Shown in pieces: positions 33,660 through 44,916 of a stretch of 64,000 nucleotides of DNA. The notes under the pieces were generated by a model. The model searched no databases. It was not told where the DNA came from and saw only the letters and a list, made by a program, of their open reading frames with translations. The stretch's first letter is position 1. Each line of letters starts with the position of its first letter. The translations under genes were made by a program, and so were the position numbers. Source of the DNA: Ichthyophis bannanicus (taxonomy: Eukaryota > Chordata > Amphibia > Gymnophiona > Ichthyophiidae); NCBI GenBank assembly GCA_033557465.1, contig CM066032.1, positions 447,018,270 to 447,082,269 on the forward strand, written 5' to 3'.

Positions 33660-34838
33660 ATTTATTTATTTATTTATTTATTTTACAGTTTTTATATACC
33701 GCGCTCTTTGGTATCAGTGCGGTTTACAGATAACAAATTTCGCATTAGAACAGTCCTTTGCTTACATTATAACAGGGTCTTTTGCTTACATTATAACAGG
33801 GTCAGTAACTTGGAGACAAACATGGTAAACTATATACAAGCTATATACAGAAAGATATATTACCTCTGGAAATTTACAGTTAAAGTGGGTCGTAACTTTG
33901 GGTGTGCAGAGCGTCAAGGTCGTGTTCTGTTATGACTATGTTGTTGGAATGTCAGAGGCTGTGTGAGTGATTTGTGAGATGGGAGGAGGAGGTGTAGGGT
34001 TAGGGCCTAAAAGATGATGACAGAATAGGTAGTGTTTGAGGGCCTTTCTGAATTGAGAGAGGTCCTTTATTGATCGGATATGAGGAGGGAGATTATTCCA
34101 GCAAGTTGGAGCGAATAAGGTGAAGGCCCTGTCTCTGGTTGTTTGGTTACATTTAGGGGTCTGTTTACTAAAGGCCGGTGGTGTGCGGTCCGCGGTGCAG
34201 AGCGGGTGCCGTAGAAGGAGTGGGCGTTCCGTCGGGAAGCTGTGAGTGACAGATGCGCGAAGGTGCGCGGCGCCCGTGTGGTTAGTGCCCTGTGCAATTA
34301 ACGAGGTTGCTCTGTGCACATGGGACACACTGCTCACGGATTTGGGCTTTCCAGTATTGTGCTGCACATTGCTGACGGAAACGGTTTCCTTTCCCTTCCC
34401 AGCACCTCTAACGCGACTGTTGGACTCGCGGTATATTTCTTTGGAGATTCGGGCACGCTCCTGTGCGGCGAGTCTCCCCCCTCCCACATTCCGCCCACTG
34501 ACCCCGTCTCTCCGCCCCTAGGGGGCCTTCCTCCGCCCTCATTTCTCCTTTCCACGCCTGTTTCGCACATTACCGTCCCGCAAATGTGCGCGTTGTCGGC
34601 GCACGCTTGCGGGACCCGTTAATGTGCCGCGCACTCGTACGGGGCGCTTAAGAGCACTTAAATACCTCTTTTAGAGCGCTCATGTGCGCCCCGTACAAGT
34701 GCGCCGTTTAGTAAACAGACCCCTTAGTGTACTCCTTTGGTACGACAAGAGTATTGGCGGCTGCGGATCTTCTCAGTCTGTTCGTGGGGGTGTTGATAAT
34801 AAGTGATGAGAGGGAGGGTGGGGCTATTTGATTAATTG
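33660..34838 (-). mobile_element. Inverted L2-type LINE 3' end (L2-b) inside L2-1
   Basis: On the plus strand it opens with TTTATTTATTTA, the inverted tail, then the inverse of a 3'UTR containing AAACCGCACTG and GCGGTATATAAA. Its minus-strand ORF reads RDRAFTLFAPTCWNNLPPHIRSIKD, the L2 C-terminus. A MITE at 34,156-34,723 interrupts it. L2-1 coding lies on both sides (TNCLTEI before; LSKHNFSINYNKTEA after). Confidence 0.75.
34156..34723. mobile_element. Harbinger-like MITE with TTA duplication
   Basis: The ends are a perfect 17-base inverted repeat, GGGGTCTGTTTACTAAA and TTTAGTAAACAGACCCC. TTA flanks both sides (34,153-34,155 and 34,724-34,726). The pre-insertion sequence ACATTTAGTGTACTCC is restored by removing it. 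A 3-bp TTA duplication and GGGG ends are typical of PIF/Harbinger. The 568-bp interior is GC-rich and shows no transposase; ORFs on both strands are compositional. Confidence 0.85.
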
Positions 34839-35175
34839 CTTTAAATGATTTCACGGCTCTCTAAACACAACTTCAGCATAAATTACAATAAAACAGAAGC
34901 ACTTATCATAACAAGAAACAAGATCTTCACCTCTCCAAGTGCAATTAAACTACAAAACAGAAGCATTACTGTTAGAAGTGAGGTTAAGTATCTAGGGATC
35001 ATTCTGGATCAGAACCTGAATCGATGGATACAAATTAACAAGACAATAAAAACTGCTTACTGCAAGATGAGGATCATAAAGAAACTGAAACCACTACTCA
35101 GTCAGAATGACTTCTGAACGGTAATACAGGCCATCATAACACTGACTTTAAACTATTGCAACTCACTATATCAAG

Positions 35176-36872
35176 TGTGGTGCTGCGCCCCGACTAGGCG
35201 GTCGCCTATAGGTTGCAGCGTGCCCCCTCATAACATTTATTTTGCTCCATCTTAAGAGCTAGGACTTCTGATGATGTAGTTGTGGGTCAAGAAGACAGTC
35301 TGAGTGGGTTTTGGCAAACACAGGAAATTTATTTATTATTTTTTTGACAAGACTTTGCAAACAACTTTCGTAGTGTAGCATTTGAACAGGACAACTTAAA
35401 GAGGATATTTTCTCCAATCAGAATTATCATACAAAACAATGTCCTGGTAGTGCTCAAGAATAAACTTCTTTCATGTATAACAAACAGCATTTGCTTCTTC
35501 AAATGCCAGGGTTAAAACTTAGTGCTCACTGGTTCCTAGTGCCTTCAGTAAAGATATCAGCTTCTTTTAAACTGTGCAAGCTTAAACAAGGTTCCTTCTT
35601 CCTGTTTCTATTATCCACAGAATAACAGCTTCTTAAGACATTCAGTTTACACTTAGGCACTTCAGTTAGCTCTAACAATGGCAAATCCCTTTTTTTTCCA
35701 GAGTTTTCAGTGCTCAGAACAACAAGACTTTTCTAAGCTAAACCGGTTCCGGTGTTCTCTGAGCTTAAAACTCTTGGCCTTCTTTTACTCCGATGCTAGA
35801 CAAAGAGAGCAATCCATTAAACTATCAACTGAGTCCTGTTCCATCTCACAGGGCTCCATGTCCATACTTTCACAAACAGAGTCACGTTCCTCTGGGCTTG
35901 GAACTTGCTCTGTGCACGCAGGCTTGACTTCTTTTAAAAGCTTAAACAGTTTGTTCCACTGAGACTTCTGTCTCCCCTCTGGTTTCCTAGGGTGACTGCA
36001 AGGCTTCCTGTCTCTGAATAAAATATCCACAGGCTCTGACTGTCTGACCTTGCTTGTGGTAACACTCTGCCTTACAGGTTTTAAAAGGGGTAAAACGTTT
36101 CTCTTGGAATCTTCTAGCGCTGCTGCTCTAACAGGGCTATAACCTTCAGTTTCCCCAGGAGTATCCCTCCTACCTTCAAACTGGGCTGTAGACCTCTCAC
36201 GGCAGGGGCTCCTCTCTGGAGTGCAGTCTTCTGAACAAAAGCTGCTCTGAGAGCTTCTCCGGTAACTGTTCCTAGACACTCTCTGCCTTTGACGCCTGAA
36301 GTTTGAGTTCTCCTTAGTCTGCTGTGTATATTCCCTTTTCACATTGCCTGTAAACTGCTTCTTCAGCCCCTCTCTCCTGGACAGCTCGAGACTGGCTCTG
36401 TCTCCAATCTTGTGCCTGCTACGGTGGCTGGCTCTGTTCCCGTCTCTGAGACTCTGGCTGGTTCTGTTCCCTTCTCCTCCACTCTGGCCTTGGCCCTGCA
36501 CCGGCTCTGGCTGTGGCTTTCTCTGAAACTGTGTCTCCTGCTCTCCGTGAGCCTGTCTCTGTATCTGGAACTGGAACTGGAACTCCTCCGCCTGCTTCTT
36601 TCTCCTTTCCTCCTCTCTCTGCTCCCTCTTCCTGAGAGCTTAAATGTGTTTGAGTGTCTTCCTTTTCCTGGCTCCTCCCCTAGGTGCCTCCCATCTCCAC
36701 CCTGTGTTGCCATGGAGCCTGGGTGTGGCCTGCACTCAATAGTTCTGAATGTGTGTTTTTTTCCTCTACCTGCATTCTGATACATGTGCTTAGCTGAGGG
36801 ATTTCTCTGCCTAGAGGAAAAAATTCTTTTTCCAGGTATTTTCCTAGGCTCTAGTGCAGCCTCATCACCACA
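35176..36872 (-). mobile_element. TG...CA-bounded element, probable solo LTR
   Basis: The ends are TGTGGTG and CACCACA, and CAAG flanks both sides (35,172-35,175 and 36,873-36,876), a possible 4-bp duplication. On the minus strand an AATAAA lies about 60 bases before the end, as a polyadenylation signal would in an LTR. The 1,697-bp body carries an Arg/Ser-rich reading frame. No gag-pol or second LTR is present. The ends also resemble some hAT-related phrases, so the class is not secure. Just after it the bases ACTATATCAA repeat the sequence just before it. Confidence 0.5.
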
Positions 36873-36875
36873 CAA
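35785..36875 (-). pseudogene. Arg/Ser-rich ORF pair in the TG...CA element
   Basis: Two overlapping minus-strand frames, 170 codons from 36,875 and 238 codons from 36,501, look like one protein with a frameshift near 36,370-36,450. The first has an RS-rich stretch (GERSRRRSSSSSSRYRDR). The second is basic and polar, then ends acidic with two Cys (MDMEPCEMEQDS...CSLC). I do not recognise the family. It could be a gag-like or accessory protein, or merely low-complexity sequence open by chance; no catalytic motifs are visible. Confidence 0.35.
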
Positions 36876-37237
36876 GACACTATATCAAAGAGCTATAATT
36901 TAAATCAAATCAGAATATAGCTTACCTCAGCAGTACAAGACAGGGTACTATGTAGCAGCCCTCTTTTAATAAGTGTTATTTCCCTCCCTCCCCAACACCC
37001 ACCCACCCCTGGGATAATCATAGCTTTATAGGTACTTGCACATCTTAAAAGACAGGAAGTGCTCTCAGGTGAAGCTCATTACCCAAATCAGTCATACACT
37101 AAGGACCTGAGTTTAATTTAGCTTCAGGTGAACAAGGTATATTAAACGTATTAGGTACAGTTTTATTAGGATAAATATCCATAGCAACCCTTAGTAAGTA
37201 AAGAACTTAAAGATCTAAACACAAACTTAAAACTAAG

Positions 37238-38157
37238 ATGCAGACAGCAGTCCAGCAGCGAGATGGGGGCTTTCCAGCCTTTTGCATTGAGTGTCACATT
37301 ATGATTTTCTCCCAGTTGGTGAGAGGTCTTACGTGTGCACTAGGTGCAAGGAGCTCTTTGCTCTCAGGGAATGAGTCCGTTCTCTAGAGGCTAGAGTAGC
37401 AGACTTGGAAAACATAAGAAAGACAGAGAGGTACATAGACGAGACCTACAGGGATATAGTCCTGAAGTCCCACCTCCACTCTGGCAGCATCCCTGTTGCC
37501 ATGGAGGAGAGAGGTCACGTGACAGGAAAGCATCACCCTGGTGTGGCAGGAAGTGATCCTGTAACTAGGACCTGTCCTCCAAGTGATGTAAAACCCTCTC
37601 CCACTGAGGAAGTTTCTCCAGGGCCATGTGCCCATGAGGGAAGGGTTAGGACAGCCGTTATAGTTGGTAATTCGATCATTAGGCATGTAGATAGCTGGGT
37701 GGCTGGTGGATGTGAGGATCACCTGATAACATGCCTGCCTGGTGCGAAGGTAGCGGATCTCACGCGCCACCTAGATAAGGTCTTAGATAGTGCTGGGGAG
37801 GGGTCCGCTGTCTTGGTACATGTCAGTACCAATGACATAGGAAAATGTGGTAGGGAGGTTCTGGAGGCTAAATTTAGGCTTTTAGGTAGGAAGTTGAAAT
37901 CCAGAACTTCCAGGGTAGCGTTCTCCGAAATGCTTCCCGTTCCACGTGCAGGACCCAAAAGGCAGGCAGAGCTCCGGAGTCTCAATGCGTGGATGAGACA
38001 ATGGTGCAGAGATGAGGGGTTTGGATATGTAAGGAACTGGGGAACATTCTGGGGAAAGGAGGGGCTCTTCCAAAGGGATGGGCTTCACCTTAACCGGGAT
38101 GGAATCAGGCTGCTGGCATTAACCTTTAAAAAGGAGATAGAGCAGCTTTTAAACTAG
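37238..38157 (+). pseudogene. CR1-2 ORF1 (zinc finger and SGNH esterase), damaged N-terminus
   Basis: The ATG at 37,238 matches that of CR1-1. One base is lost in the zinc finger (CACATTATG for CACATGTATG) and a TGA replaces the Gln codon near 37,372, so the first third is broken. From 37,405 a 250-codon frame is open to the stop. It holds the complete esterase, including the 28 bases missing in CR1-1. Two blocks differ from CR1-1: VGNSIIRHV for VGDSIIRHV and HVSTND for HVGTND; the final block QRDGLHLNRDG is kept. The Ser, Asp and His expected of the triad are present, but the changed neighbours make activity doubtful. Confidence 0.8.
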
Positions 38158-38266
38158 ATAATAGGGGAAAGCCGACAGTCCCCCAAGAGCGGATGATTCA
38201 GAAGAATGTATCCTTGAAGGATACTACCAAAACAGAGAGGTTCCAAAAAAGAGTAAAGTAGCCCAA

Positions 38267-40085
38267 ATGCCCTCGAGTATGGAGCAGACAGAGCTTAAAG
38301 ATCCCAAATTACCCAAGTCTACCAATAGCCAAATTAATATGAATAAAATACAGTCTCTAAAATGCTTGTATGCAAATGCTAGAAGTCTAAAAAATAAGAT
38401 GGGAAAGTTAGAATATATAGCACTAAATGAGAGGTTAGATATGATTGGAATATCAGAGACATTTATTTTATTTATTTATTTATTTAGACAGTTTTGTATA
38501 CTACCTTATCCTTCAATCAAAACGGTCACAACACAATTGGGGGATACATTTAACACGCGGGGATATGAGACACATACACTAATACTTACAGGGAACATGG
38601 GCAGTGGAGGGTTAAGTGGCTTGCCCAAGACCACAAGGAGCATCTGTGGGACTAGAAACCCCAGTCCTTCCGGCCCAAGGTTGCTGTCCTCTAGTGGGAT
38701 TTGAACCCCCGACCTTCTGGCCTGAAGTACCTTTCCCCAACCACTAGGCTACTCCTCCTTCCAGACATGGTGGAAGGAGGACAACCAGTGGGACACTGTG
38801 ATACCTGGGTACAAACTATATCGTAATGATAGAGCTGATCAAATTGGTGGAGGGGTTGCATTCTATGTTAGAGAGGGCATTGAGTCAGAAAGGAGGGAGA
38901 CATCCAACATGGCTTTAGACAAAGAAGATCTTGTCTTACTAATCTGTTATGTTTTTTTGAAGGTGTGAATAAACAGGTGGACAAAGGTGAGTCGGTTGAT
39001 ATAGTGTATCTGGACTTTCAGAAAGCCTTTGACAAGGTCCCTCATCAGAGACATTTGGCAAAACTAAAGAGTCATGGGATAGGAGGCAGTTACTACTGTG
39101 GATCAGGAACTGGTTAAAAGATAGAAAGCAGAGGGTAGGGCTAAATGGCCAATTTTCCCAATGGAGAAAGGTGAATAATGGTGTACCCCAGGTATCTGTG
39201 CTGGGTCCGCTGCTTTTTGACATATTCATAAATGACCTGGAGAGTGGAATAACGAGTGAGATTATCAAATTTGCAGATAACACAAAACTATTTAAAGTTG
39301 TTAAAACCTAAGAGGATTGTGGAAAATTGCAAGAGGATCTTGATAAATTGGAAGACTGGGCATCAAAATGGCAGATGAAATTTAATGTGGACAAGTGCAA
39401 AGTTATGCACCTAGGGAAGAACAACCCAAACTATGGTTACACGATGCAAGGTTCCACATTAGGAACCACCACCCATGAAAAGGATTTAGGCATCATTGTG
39501 GATAACATGTTAAAACCCTCGGCCCAGTGTGCAGCGGCGGCCAAGAGAGCAAATAGAATGCTAGGTATTATAAGGAAAGGAATGGAAAATAAAACAAAAG
39601 ATATTATAATGCCTCTATATCGTTCCATGGTGAGACCACACCTTGAATATTGTGTGCAATTCTGGTCTCCGTATCTTAAAAAGGATATAGCGATATTAGA
39701 AAAGGTTCAGAGAAGAGCCACCAAAATGGTAAAGGGGATGAAAGGATACTCTTATGAATAAAGGCTAAAAAGGTTAGGGCTCTTTAACCTGGAAAAGAGA
39801 CGGCTGAGGGGAGATACGATAGAAGTCTATAAATTAATGAACAGAGTGGAACGGGTAAACGTAGATCAATTGTTTACGTTATCAGAATATAGAAAGACTA
39901 GGGGACATGCAATGAAGCTACAGGGTAAACTATTTAAGACTAATAAAAGAAAATATTTTTTCACTCAACGTGTAATCAAACTCTAAAATTTGTTACCAGA
40001 GGATGTAGTAAAGGCTGTTAGTGTAGCTGGGTTTAAAAAAGGTTTGGACAAATTCCTGGAGGAAAGGTCCATAAACCATTATTAA
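38267..40085 (+). pseudogene. CR1-2 ORF2, endonuclease and RT partly deleted
   Basis: The first part (YANARSLKNK, ISET) is broken by the SINE after 38,462 and resumes at 38,763 with TWWKEDNQWD. At 38,895 the internal deletion joins the endonuclease directly to the RT fingers (HGFRQ-type, QTKKILSY frame). The palm motif reads FADN (AAC for GAC near 39,280), so one catalytic Asp is lost. Stops occur at 39,309 and 39,759. The C-terminal end RSINHY stops at 40,085 as in CR1-1. It cannot encode working enzyme. Confidence 0.8.
38463..38762 (-). mobile_element. tRNA-derived SINE with L2-like 3' tail, copy 1
   Basis: Flanked by AGACAT (38,457-38,462 and 38,763-38,768). On the minus strand it starts with a tRNA-like head: A-box-like TAGCCTAGTGGTT and B-box-like GGTTCAAATCC. 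The body has CTTGGGCAAGCCACTTAACC, like the core of MIR/CORE-SINEs. The 3' end AAGGATAAGGTAGTATACAA then CTAAATAAATAAA resembles the L2-1 end AAGGATAAGGTGATATATAA then CTTAAATAAAG. Confidence 0.8.
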
Positions 40086-41162
40086 GAAGGGACCCAGGAT
40101 ATCAATGATTGACCCAATACAAGCATTGTGGAACCTGTGTCTTTTGGGGAAACTGCTAGGTATGTATGACCTAGATTGGCATATCTTATGTTCTTATTTA
40201 GCAGCACAAGCCATCCAACCACTGCATATGGCCCAGATTACGGCCGCACGTGTCATAACAGGCTCAGCGAAACATGAGCATATTATGCCCATATTGCAGC
40301 AATTACATTGGCTCCCAATTAAGAGTCGCGCAAGATATAAATCCACCGTTAACATCTTTAAAATCCTGCATGAAAGTTCAGCTGAGATAGTTCAGGATCT
40401 TTTAAAAAGGGTCCCAGAAAACCATCCAAAAAGGAGAAACAATAAGAACATGTTGCTTATGCCCAATGATTACACCAAAGGTATGCAGAATACAACTAAC
40501 AGAGCGTTCTCACTTAATGCAGCGGCACTTTAGAACAACCTCCAGGAAGACCTCAGAGCCCTTCACGATACCAAGGACATCAGGAAAAAACTAAAGAACT
40601 TGCTCTTCACAGAACACTATGGTAACATCACATAAAGATGGAATGTAGGTCTGCCCCCACTAATGTCAGACTCTGGAATCTCAACTCAAAGCCTGTCCAC
40701 CACCTCTTCATGAATATAAGTTCTGTATATAAGTTACTGAGTGCTTTAATTATCCCGGCATGATAATATAACACATGTGCTGTCCCTGCTAGCATTTGTG
40801 TTAATTATAACCTACACTTGTTACCCTATCTCAAAGCATTCTATGTAAACATTAAAAGCTGAATGTAAACCGCCTTGACTTAAGGATAAGGTGATATATA
40901 AAACCTCTTAAATAAAGAAATAAAGAAATACAACTCTGGCCAGGGCTACAGAGAGTAGGGCAGCAGTAATCTGGAGTTAGTTTTGTGCATACCATGGCAG
41001 ACATGAACCTCACTCCTAAGCCAGGGTGTGAAGAGTATGATCTCAGTCTCTCAAAAATGCTCAGCGTAGTACTTGCATCATGCCAATTACAGTGCTGCAC
41101 ACACATTGTAGCACTATACAAATGATCAGTAGTAAAGAGAGCCGCCTTCTGGCCTTGTGTAA

Positions 41163-41445
41163 CCCGAGTACTCAAAAGCAGGAGATTCAGAAGTTATAAC
41201 AAAGAACAATTCCTGAGAGAAGTCCCGGCCGAGATGAACCAAGACCTTCTGGACATAGATTGTCTAATGGAGAAATGGAACCACACCATTAGCAATGCCG
41301 CAGAAGCACCACAGAGAACAGAAAGAAAGGACATATCCACAAGACTGCACCAGGCGCCCTGGTATTCCCAAGAAATTAAACAAACAAAAAGGGTTCTTAG
41401 AGAATAGAGAGGAAATGGAGGTATAGCAAGAACCAGAATACACTA
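41163..41445 (+). mobile_element. Internal L2 fragment, near-duplicate of 32,253-32,550
   Basis: The stretch from AACCCGAGTACTCAAAA through GGGTTCTTAGAGAATAGAGAGG repeats the L2-1 endonuclease-RT linker with few changes (CGGCCGAGATG for TGGCCAAGATG, for example) and an internal gap near its start. It has no 3' tail, so it is not an ordinary truncated insertion. Homology may continue weakly past 41,445. Confidence 0.75.
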
Positions 41446-43589
41446 AAACACCTTTGGCATACTCCTACTTGGAAAGAAGGAAGCCTAGATGGGATGATGA
41501 AGAGCTAGAGACTGCATCCTCTCACAGTGCTGAGGAGTAGGAAGAAATTAGACTTCTCTGCAGTAGTTTCATTTCCTTCTCCTACTAAATTCCAGTGATC
41601 ATTGACAGCAAACTAAAGATAACTGAATGGAAAAGAAGGGCATTTGGGGGAGAAGAAAGGAGTAGAAATAGATGTTGAAAAATAGGCTATAGAAAACAAA
41701 TTAGAAAAAGTGAGAAAGGTCAGAAGAGGAAATGGGAGTGGAGGAAAACAAAAATGAAAATGGGGAAAGAACATGTTAGAATAAACAAAGAAGTCAGCTG
41801 GGGAAAAGAATGGGGGCTGTAAATGAAAGATGGGAAAAACGAAGAGAAAGAGTACAATAAATGTGAATGAGGCAGAAAGAATAAAAAACAGAGAAAGGAA
41901 AAGCACAGATAAAGAAGAGTAAAATGGAAAGGGGAAAGTTAGAAGAAGGCAGACCGAATGACAACAGAGAGAACAAACGGATATGAAGAGGAATACAGGC
42001 ATCAGAAATGACATCCAAGTGCAATCTGGATATCCAAGCCAGAATGTCTGGAAAAAAAACAAGCACAATTTGCCTGATATGGACGTCTGTGGGGGTGTCT
42101 ACATAGATGTTCCCAAAATAGCATTCCATACTGGACATCTAGGAATGGTCTAATTAGTGGGCTAGGACAAAGGAAGCCAGGGTTCAAATCCCACTGCTGC
42201 CAGCATGGTGATTGTGGAGAGTACTGGTGATGGTGGTGTGCCATCTTCTCTACATCCTCTGGATGTTTTACAGCACCACCAAGCACTTTCCCAATGCCTA
42301 TTCATGCCTGGAGCACGTCTAAACTTAGACGGGAATGCAGATGTCCCCGAAGTTTCTGAAAGCAAGCAGGGACATCTACGTAAGTCCATTGTACTGTCCC
42401 AGACATGCCTCTCCTACTTGGACGTCCCTGCACTGGAGACGCCTTTTGTAAAATGGCTCCAAGGATGTCTCCATGCATTTTTAGGACATACAAATCATGG
42501 CTAAGGCTTTTAAAATAACCCCCTTAGTAACTAGACCCCCCAAACCTCTTCTAAGACGCACACACCTTCCTTTTTGTTTTCAGATCTGCACTGACGATGC
42601 ACACACTGCATTTTTTTTATAAGCCTGTACATAAAGGAGGCTGGTAAGGTACTTTTCAAGTATGAAGTGAGTCCAGAGAGACTGCTTTTATGCTGCATGG
42701 AAAAAGGGCAACAGATACACCTAACTCTAAACAGCATCACACCATTGAGTCTCCATTATTTCAGATACAGAACTGTTATGCAGTCGTACAATAAAGGAAA
42801 AAGGATCATACTGCATACACAGAGGTCAGTAGCAGAACATCTCAGAGATCAAAGCAAGATGATGATTGTTGACTGCCTATGACATGGGCAGAGGGACTCC
42901 TCAGCTGAAGGTATGCTACTTGCTGGCAGCCTAACTCTGAGAAACAGTGATAATGCAACCAAACCTCAAGAGGCCCTGTGACTACTATTCCATGCTGCCC
43001 AGCCATGAGGGCGCCAATAATGGCACCAATTATTAAGGAGGTGCATAGGAAATATCTTTTGTTTTGTTTCATGATTTCATTTTGCCCCTGTCATTTCTTA
43101 AGTTTCGCTTTCCAAGTTACTTCCTTTATTTAAGTTTTTATTAATGTCAAAGGAGGAAACAATTCTTATAATTGAATCTGAGGTTGTCCGTCCAAGTTTT
43201 ATGAAACATGCAGGCAAACAGTAGCAGCAGCAGCAACAGCACCCCAAAGCAGCCAGGATGGGGAAAGGTGGCATGAAGATTGGCATGAACACCCCATGGC
43301 ACAGAGTGGCCAAATAGTGGCAAGGATGACTCATGGCATAGCGAGGGGGGAAAGTGGATGGATGGCTGCATGAGCAGCCCAAGGCACCATGAGAGAGGCA
43401 AAACGGCAGAAGAAACCAAAGCACTGAGAGATGGCAAGGCACCATGCTTGGGAGAATGCATATGTATTTTACAAAAGGCTTTGTGTTCAGTGGGCGTTTC
43501 GTAAAATAGGCTGGAAACAGAGAATGTCCCAAACTTGTACGTTCCATTTCCGACCTAGATGCTCTATGTAAAATGGGGCTTGTCTGTGC
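41446..43589. other. Unassigned sequence, purine-rich in part
   Basis: 41,600-41,970 is strongly A/G-rich on the plus strand, so antisense ORFs look Phe/Pro-rich; these are not genes. At 42,160-42,215 a B-box-like GGGTTCAAATCCC suggests a decayed SINE head. The rest shows nothing I can assign. Confidence 0.45.
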
Positions 43590-43800
43590 AGTGGATGGTT
43601 AGAGCAGCGGGCTACAACCAGGGAAGCTGCGCCTTGTGATCTCAGGCAAGTCATTTAACCCCCCCCCCCCCACACCCCTATTGCCTCAGGTACAAACTTA
43701 GATTGTAAACTCTTTGGGGACAGGGAAATAACTACTGTACCTGAATGTAATGTGCCTTCAACTTCTCGTAAAAGGCGGGAGCTAAAATCCAATTCCCTTT
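43590..43800 (+). mobile_element. Decayed SINE (tRNA/MIR-like)
   Basis: A tRNA-like start (GTGGATGGTTAGAGCAGCGGG), then ATCTCAGGCAAGTCATTTAACC, a C run, and the common SINE phrase CTTAGATTGTAAACTCTTTGG with GGGACAGGGAAAT and CTACTGTACCTGAATGTAA. A related tail is at 47,250-47,315. Confidence 0.6.
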
Positions 43801-44914
43801 AGAGTTAGCTATGCTGGATAGAAAAATTAAAAACCAGAGAAAGCTAAAAGCTTAAATAATTGTTTTCGATAGGCTTCTGCATTTTGGGCTCATTTGGCCA
43901 GTTGTTGTTTGCCCACCTAAAAATTAAGCATACATGCAAATTTCTTGTGTATATGAATATTGATAATGCACATGTGAATTCAGAAGAATACATGCACACA
44001 AGTAATTTATGCTCACAATTGGCGTGCATTCACAGTGAAAATCCCCAAAACTTTGGTTCTTATGCAATGACAAAGCCTAGTATCGTTTTTTTCTGAAGGC
44101 CAGGCTCCTGTGTTTATTTTGCATGTCATTCCTTTTGTGGGAACCATGCTTAGGATTTAATTTGCCTGCAGTCACATTCAGACTGCATTCCTTGTCCTGT
44201 GTGAAGCATGAGACAGAGATGAAGATCTATTGCTTTGTATGATCTGTGAATGAAATCTGTGTGTGCATTACAGCAAAGGGCAGCCACATTCCTTCAATAA
44301 ATACAGTGAAGTTTCAATTGGAACTCTTGCGTTATTTTAGTTTTGCTAATTCCTTCCTTTCTTAAGGATTTTGAGGTCTCTTGTTTCCCAATAGTATTCA
44401 GTTCTGTTCCCTGCCACATGGTGGAAGGATTCATGCTGGCTTCAATGTCTGCAGAGCATGCTAGCAGGTTGCAGCTCAGTGAGGGGTGGCGATGAGATGT
44501 TCAGGTTGCTCTAAACAAATAATGCCAAATGTAATGGCTGATGAAGAGGCAAATTTTAAAAGACATTTCCACAAGTAAAGCAGTGCTTTCTAAGAGGACC
44601 CTTCTGTGCATAAAATTACCCTTTTACTATACAACCTCTAGAGGTTTTCATTCACGGCTACCTTTCTGTTTTAAAAAGTATGAGCATACAATTCCCCAAA
44701 AAGCTACCAGGCTATTTTAGCAGGTGCAAATGTAGGTGGGTGGTATCGCAGGAATGACTTTCAAAGTGCATACTTCCCTTTTAAAAATAAGGGTCATGTT
44801 TATGGATAACCTGATGATTGTGCACTCTTGAAAATTACTCCTGAATGGTCCATCTTCAACCATTCTCCTTTAAAGTACTCAGCCCTTTTTATGGAACATT
44901 TCAAACATGTTTCA
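43801..44914. other. Unassigned sequence
   Basis: AT-rich with short ORFs only. Isolated phrases such as ATAAAATTACCC (44,615) may be ends of small decayed elements. Confidence 0.4.
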
Positions 44915-44916
44915 GG

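Larger units (their letters stand above)
36889..40197 (+). mobile_element. CR1-2: internally deleted copy of the CR1-1 family
   Basis: It parallels CR1-1 from 10,529 to the 3' tail, with few differences apparent by eye. It lacks the first two 5'UTR units and has an internal deletion at 38,895/38,896 removing what in CR1-1 is about 12,207-13,555. A tRNA SINE sits at 38,463-38,762. The 3'UTR lacks about 55 bases before the CATATCTTATG end. It interrupts L2-1. Confidence 0.85.
31384..40637 (+). pseudogene. L2-1 ORF2 pseudogene (endonuclease + RT)
   Basis: The ATG at 31,384 starts a hydrophobic stretch (MGPYHLILLILMLLCHYS). The endonuclease follows in shifted frames: ALINARSIRNKVNTI (31,635), ITETW, LGDFNLNSAP (32,026), SDHYLITF (32,210). 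RT pieces: IRPIFKKPA (33,050), HQHGFKPNHSVETLL, IFLDKSSAFDNVSHA, QGIPQGSTTSSMLFN (33,478) and KLYADNIMIY near 33,575, in which the second catalytic Asp is Asn. It continues at about 34,839 (LSKHNFSINYNKTEAL) to 35,175 and, after CR1-2, at 40,198 (PLHMAQITAARVI, LQQLHWLPIKSR) to about 40,637. Stops and the YADN change make it inactive. Confidence 0.8.
31250..40925 (+). mobile_element. L2-clade LINE (L2-1) split by three insertions
   Basis: Recognisable L2 coding sequence continues across an inverted L2 end (33,660-34,838), a TG...CA element (35,176-36,872) and CR1-2 (36,889-40,197). The 3' end at 40,850-40,925 has the L2 phrase TGTAAACCGCCTTGACTT, GGTGATATATAAAACC and an AAATAAAG-type tail. 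The 5' limit is approximate. The element is older than everything inserted in it. Confidence 0.8.

Noticed and set aside
36412..36780. Leu-rich ORF on the plus strand
   Set aside because: It is the complement of the Arg/Ser-rich frame and carries no features.
41613..42138. Phe/Pro-rich antisense ORFs, at first like a membrane protein
   Set aside because: They reflect a purine-rich plus strand; no start context, domain or codon pattern supports a gene.
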